The notes beneath the pieces were generated by a model. It was not told the DNA's origin. It ran no database searches and worked only from the letters and a program-made list of their open reading frames with translations. Positions 13,401-14,537 of a DNA stretch of 14,537 nt are shown here, one piece after another. The translations under genes were made by a program, and so were the position numbers. Location of the stretch: NCBI GenBank assembly GCA_031549625.1, contig JAVBPK010000038.1, positions 1-14,537 of the forward strand. The letters are read 5' to 3'. Positions within the stretch are counted from its first letter, which is position 1. Every line of letters begins with the position of its first letter. Source of the DNA: JAISXK01 sp031549625. Its GTDB lineage: Bacteria; Bacillota; Clostridia; Christensenellales; CAG-138.

Positions 13401-14537
13401 TATCAACGCGCCCATGAAGGGCAGCGTCAGGATCTTCAAAAAAGATAAAGACGGCGGTGCAGGGTTAATCGGCGCGGAATTCAAGATTTACAAGAAGGTC
13501 GGCACGACAGTGGATCCGACCTGGTACTTAACGACGGGCGCGCAAACGCCGGTTGCCACGATAACAAGCGGATCGGACGGCTACGCAACATATTCCGGCT
13601 TAGACTTTGGCGACTATGTGGTTATTGAAACCGTGGCGCCCCAGGGCTATTCGCTGGATACAAATCGCTTGCAATCGTTCAGCGTAACGGCTTCCAATTA
13701 CGCGAATATCGCGCTGACATTTACAAACACGAAGCTCGACTACACGCTGAAGCTGCAGAAGGTTGACAACACGAATAAGGCGTTGGCGGGGGCGCAGTTC
13801 ACGCTGCACCAGATCGACGGCTCCAGCAAGCTGCCGGTGGTGCTGACGGGCAGCGCTGGAACATACGCGTTCTCGTCGCTCACGGGCACGGCTACGCAGT
13901 TTGGCACAAACGCGAGCGGCCAGGCGGTTATTACGGGCCTGCCATATGGCCGGTATGAGTTGGTTGAAACGGTAGCGCCGAGCGGTCACCAGATCGACAG
14001 CACGCCGCGCATCATTCACCTGACGGCGAAAGATGTGTATGTGGAAGAATACACGTTCGTGAACTCCCCGCTGAAGGGCAGCATAAAGGCGCTGAAGGTA
14101 GACAAGGATGATCCTTCCCTCGTGCTGGTGGGTGCGGAGATAGCAGTATTCAAGAAGAACGCGCTGTACACCACGGCGGAACAGTACATCAGCGGCGCAA
14201 CGGCTGTTGGCCAGGCGGTGACGGGATACAACGGTATCGCCATCATCGACAATCTGGATCTCGATACAGACTACGTCGCCATCGAAACACAGGCGCCGGC
14301 AGGATACGCGCTGGATAGCAGCCGCATGAAGGAATTCAAGCTGACGGCTACAAACTTCATCGAGTACGAGCTGAAATATGAGAATACGAAGCTCGACTAC
14401 ACGCTGAAGCTGCAGAAGGTTGACAACACGAATAAGGCGTTGGCGGGGGCGCAGTTCGCGCTGCACCAGATCGACGGCGCCAGCAAGCTGCCGGTGGTTC
14501 TGACGGGCAGCGCTGGGACATACGCGTTCTCGTCGCT
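7492..14537 (+). CDS. Giant Cna-B/SpaA-repeat surface adhesin (3' partial, at least 2348 residues)
   Basis: Secreted cell-wall adhesin or fibrous surface protein, open without a stop from ATG 7492 to the window end. Residues 1-31 are a signal peptide (basic start, Leu/Met/Val core, cleavage after TWA). Residues 32-183 are a Pro/Thr/Gln/Gly-rich low-complexity segment. Residues 184-625 are Ig-like beta-sandwich material resembling MSCRAMM/collagen-binding adhesin heads. From about 626 come some nine divergent Cna-B/SpaA modules, and from 1635 an alternating A/B array. In the array modules the isopeptide triad is visible: Lys in the first strand (NKVDD, QKVDN), Glu in YELVETxAP or YVxIETxAP, Asn at the end (RFVN, TFTN, YENT). 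Seven Cys (269, 388, 402, 630, 745, 1216, 1463) all precede the array. GGGAAGGGG lies 8 bases before the ATG. The adjacent sortase is the likely partner; the C-terminal sorting signal is not in the window, so anchoring is inferred. Ligand unknown. Confidence 0.93.
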   Translation, partial: MKTYTGKRSKQFVALMLVLLMLLSHMAITWASSIDPYDAGTTVSGDGITVTPTPTPEGGQGEINNQEGVGPNDQQPADTNPQAGAEHNQSFDPNQSQTEPGAPAQAGGVGVATSIDPTGENLQIGVTQDGTTTTVTETPAAGDPALEGQTPGGETTLDPSLNGDPAMSQNIGDMNLMGLLGDAPLPANVSIVIDVETNGKVGHRDRVKIVGRLSEQVSGGSSFFAGRTVTITFPEYVKLVAGDSAFTNWMRDQVNAGILTSGTMVNNVCTLVFSNSITLVDLSFEINMEIDLSHYTGGGGEKIILTVSGGYVIESEHGIDIDNSEFDGEYGIIKSPYSNFIKHTNGYWYIEDRAKPVAYRLNITVPNLVDSSQTIRVTDVLSNKLSLCDQNGNPVGNNLNGCLYITRLSTLPGHTGPVLDGTQVKQKTADNSFELTISGPFSGGEFLIVYYAKLNDLTYQGELRNRARLVIKEQEEYDDEIIVLSSSSSSLIINKYMIDGSGSQQGHIILNPGQTQVTFELAMRQYNDSILPETDGKVLATDTLASTVAYINGSEVYSPAQNPFKLTVSSGSGGGRTVSVVKNGTGKILNGAYSLRFNANVSSIKDGESANNVVGTSEVWVYKNAKLTLCKGWETGGTIKGAVTFGLYQYGGSTPIATVTLPDGQTSIDMYIHYLTAGIQNGTNTYELREVVAANSSYSAAAPIVFQITKETTGSVRRVYFTNSTGNSNIVIDNANRGAATFTFCNEKDNEKGSLRFRKLKSSNQSDTIAGGLYELYLADASGNPTGSPIRLTDNGTGGSGEKLYTYLGGTSGGVTQFTVTTAGALIQQLPYTNPNGTAYVVKEVTAPDGYYISGSAVSGKVILKKSEKDVGTYIINSVYNAGKVAITKKDENGSAIQGISFTLYKKSGSNYVAVTGQTNPKTTNSSGYVEFTGLGVGEYRISETIPGTLQGYPDVYFTIVAPPVGGSGSTVSETIELTGPSTGVALSGSTINLTWKNKWNKGEIVIKKYDANSQGTALAGAKFQLRLSGSLVNFVDSGNGVYTRSTLAVGTSGTTTTVVTNSSGTATMKDLLYGAYTITETEAPSGYNLATQVTQNITLDAASKTATYYDPSKAGSIRIYKFFKRSGKNVDLEGAYFELYQKAPNGDKIAIAGGGPVATGANGVVTFANLAKGVYYLKETTAPLGFILNTTELTFHVGVDDGTGTVVWDHTGGKCDIENLPIKQTVRVAKQDENGNALQGVTFNLKGTTITGETLNLTQTTNAQGYAVFADVPYGNYTATETTAKPGYRTLADPIVIALNTGTNGGTFTTTPVKNYPYELEVRKIGPNNIRLSGAVFNIEVNDEGVTKYVTASGPVSGVYKYTGLTTAKASATEFTTQGANGNFFVTFLPAGVYTVREIKAPQGYNLVTTPSTATISGPNNPLPVSVMNDNIKGNLRVIKVTDEGVPLKGITFTINGPDSRCPIDAVTDEHGEFFIRDLLYGDYTIEEMNVPEGYTAISGETFSITKNGETVEKRIVNTKRKGDIVIFKKDSAEKPVQGAIFEMTKLDASGNKTGVPIPGYSNAQGLVRFTNVPYGVYIIEEVQAAPGYQLDTTPRYVRVGVADSDLPAGITPDMIANYDEGEYIQWLNNEELYELTINKVDDKFNPLGGAEFALYRVEGTNKLPVLLTLYAGNPGQYEYNGVGAASGTPTKIETTVSGNAIIHKLPYGKYELVETKAPNGHIIDTTPRTIYLMNGSPYKESYRFVNAEQLGSVKVFKADKADGTTPLSGAEFAVYAKVAGQSTAAWYLNPVNPQPVLGRLVTDSTGYATLGGLPLGQYVIIETKAPNGYALDSVVLKEFSLTAEIYQNVPVKFTNERRAYTLRVEKVDAKGAELAGANFALYQVSGSDRLPVVLTGSAGSYQFASLGAVGGVATEFGTTSAGKAEITGLPYGRYELVETVAPSGHQIDSTPRSINLTSSAEFVETYRFINAPMKGSVRIFKKDKDGGAGLIGAEFKIYKKVGTTVDPTWYLTTGAQTPVATITSGSDGYATYSGLDFGDYVVIETVAPQGYSLDTNRLQSFSVTASNYANIALTFTNTKLDYTLKLQKVDNTNKALAGAQFTLHQIDGSSKLPVVLTGSAGTYAFSSLTGTATQFGTNASGQAVITGLPYGRYELVETVAPSGHQIDSTPRIIHLTAKDVYVEEYTFVNSPLKGSIKALKVDKDDPSLVLVGAEIAVFKKNALYTTAEQYISGATAVGQAVTGYNGIAIIDNLDLDTDYVAIETQAPAGYALDSSRMKEFKLTATNFIEYELKYENTKLDYTLKLQKVDNTNKALAGAQFALHQIDGASKLPVVLTGSAGTYAFSS
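9367..12393 (+). repeat. Array of about nine divergent Cna-B/SpaA modules
   Basis: Approximate module borders are 9367, 9748, 10141, 10501, 10843, 11164, 11446, 11791, 12061 and 12393. Most open with a strand containing Lys (KVAITKKDENG, EIVIKKYDANS, GDIVIFKKDSA), have a G-A/I-x-F strand, a YGxYxxxExxAPxGY-type block, and end near Asn-Thr or a similar group. They differ strongly from each other in sequence and length (about 89-130 residues), so they are old duplicates. The first modules (9367-10500) are the least typical, and not all need form the isopeptide bond. Confidence 0.75.
13273..13349 (+). repeat. Near-identical direct repeat between modules A2 and A3 (partner 13930-14006)
   Basis: This 77-base block encodes ITGLPYGRYELVETVAPSG and the following HQIDST. 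It recurs 657 bases downstream with two differences, both silent (CCG/CCA, CTG/TTG). The surrounding parts of A2 and A3 are clearly more diverged, so the identity is patchy, as gene conversion would leave it. Confidence 0.85.
13729..13880 (+). repeat. Near-identical direct repeat, copy 1 (partner 14386-14537)
   Basis: This 152-base block, from ACGAAGCTCGAC through the first third of module A3, recurs exactly 657 bases later at 14386-14537 with only four substitutions by eye: ACG/GCG, TCC/GCC, GTG/GTT, GGA/GGG. Two of the four are silent. The match is still running when the window ends. Confidence 0.9.

Larger units (their letters stand above)
12394..14537 (+). repeat. Alternating A-B Cna-B module array (A1-B1-A2-B2-A3-B3-A4)
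   Basis: Two Cna-B types alternate. Type A opens Y-[ET]-L-x-[VIL]-x-K-V-D, contains LPVxLT and LPYGxYELVETxAPxGHxID, and ends F-[VI]-N: 12394-12747, 13075-13419, 13741-14076 and 14398 onward. Type B opens GS[VI]+...K, contains Y[AIV]xxET.AP.GY[AS]LD, and ends with Asn: 12748-13074, 13420-13740, 14077-14397. The A-to-A steps are 681, 666 and 657 bases (227, 222, 219 codons), so the unit is a two-domain module of about 220 residues. The last units are most alike, suggesting growth or homogenisation toward the 3' side. More units probably follow beyond the window. Confidence 0.9.

Noticed and set aside
13600..14466. 288-codon - strand open frame with an internal repeat
   Set aside because: Its repeats mirror the A/B modules on the other strand; the translation (such as QRELRPRQRLIRV) has no protein-family character.
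12394..14537. CRISPR-like or transposon repeat array
   Set aside because: The repeats are in frame, protein-coding and of ~657-base period with no spacers, so they are domain duplications.
14000..14537. Sortase sorting signal (LPxTG-like) of the adhesin
   Set aside because: None is present; the frame is still inside Cna-B modules at the window end.

Overview
The window looks like chromosomal DNA from a spore-forming, motile member of the Bacillota, most likely class Clostridia. The evidence is GGAGG-type ribosome binding sites, intrinsic terminators with U-tracts, a LysM-GH18 spore-cortex-type hydrolase, a chemoreceptor gene with a sigma-28/SigD-type promoter, and a sortase next to a giant Cna-B surface protein. 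Base composition is moderate. I cannot name the genus.

Left part (1-5540), ordinary genome content. The last 26 codons of an unidentified + strand gene end at 82 and are followed by a very GC-rich near-perfect palindrome (92-127). On the - strand lie a SleL/YaaH-like LysM-GH18 hydrolase (271-1542) and, upstream of it, a methyl-accepting chemotaxis protein (1764-3851) with its own terminator (1683-1709) and a good SigD/FliA promoter (3905-3931). Divergent from the chemoreceptor is a single-gene unit with a strong sigma-A promoter (3967-3995), a HMGL-like acyltransferase of the isopropylmalate/homocitrate/Re-citrate synthase type (4058-5437) and a terminator (5493-5536).

Right part (5612-14537), a cell-surface locus on the + strand. 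A sigma-A-like promoter (5612-5639) precedes a structured leader with a possible H-type pseudoknot (5654-5684). Then come a membrane protein with a degenerate ECF sigma region-2-like domain and no region 4 (5827-6552), a sortase 14 nt downstream (6567-7295), a 196-nt intergenic leader with two inverted repeats, and one open frame from 7492 to the window end (at least 2348 codons). This last gene encodes a secreted adhesin: signal peptide, Pro/Thr/Gln/Gly-rich stalk, adhesin-type beta-sandwich region, about nine divergent Cna-B/SpaA modules, then an alternating A-B-A-B-A-B-A array of Cna-B modules that is partly homogenised at DNA level. Its C-terminus, with any sortase signal, lies outside the window.

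The plausible joint function is display of a long, isopeptide-stabilised surface fibre: the sortase anchors or polymerises the giant protein, and the sigma-2-like membrane protein is a candidate dedicated regulator or scaffold. The most unusual items are this sigma-2/TM protein, the repeat architecture of the adhesin and the structured leaders around them.
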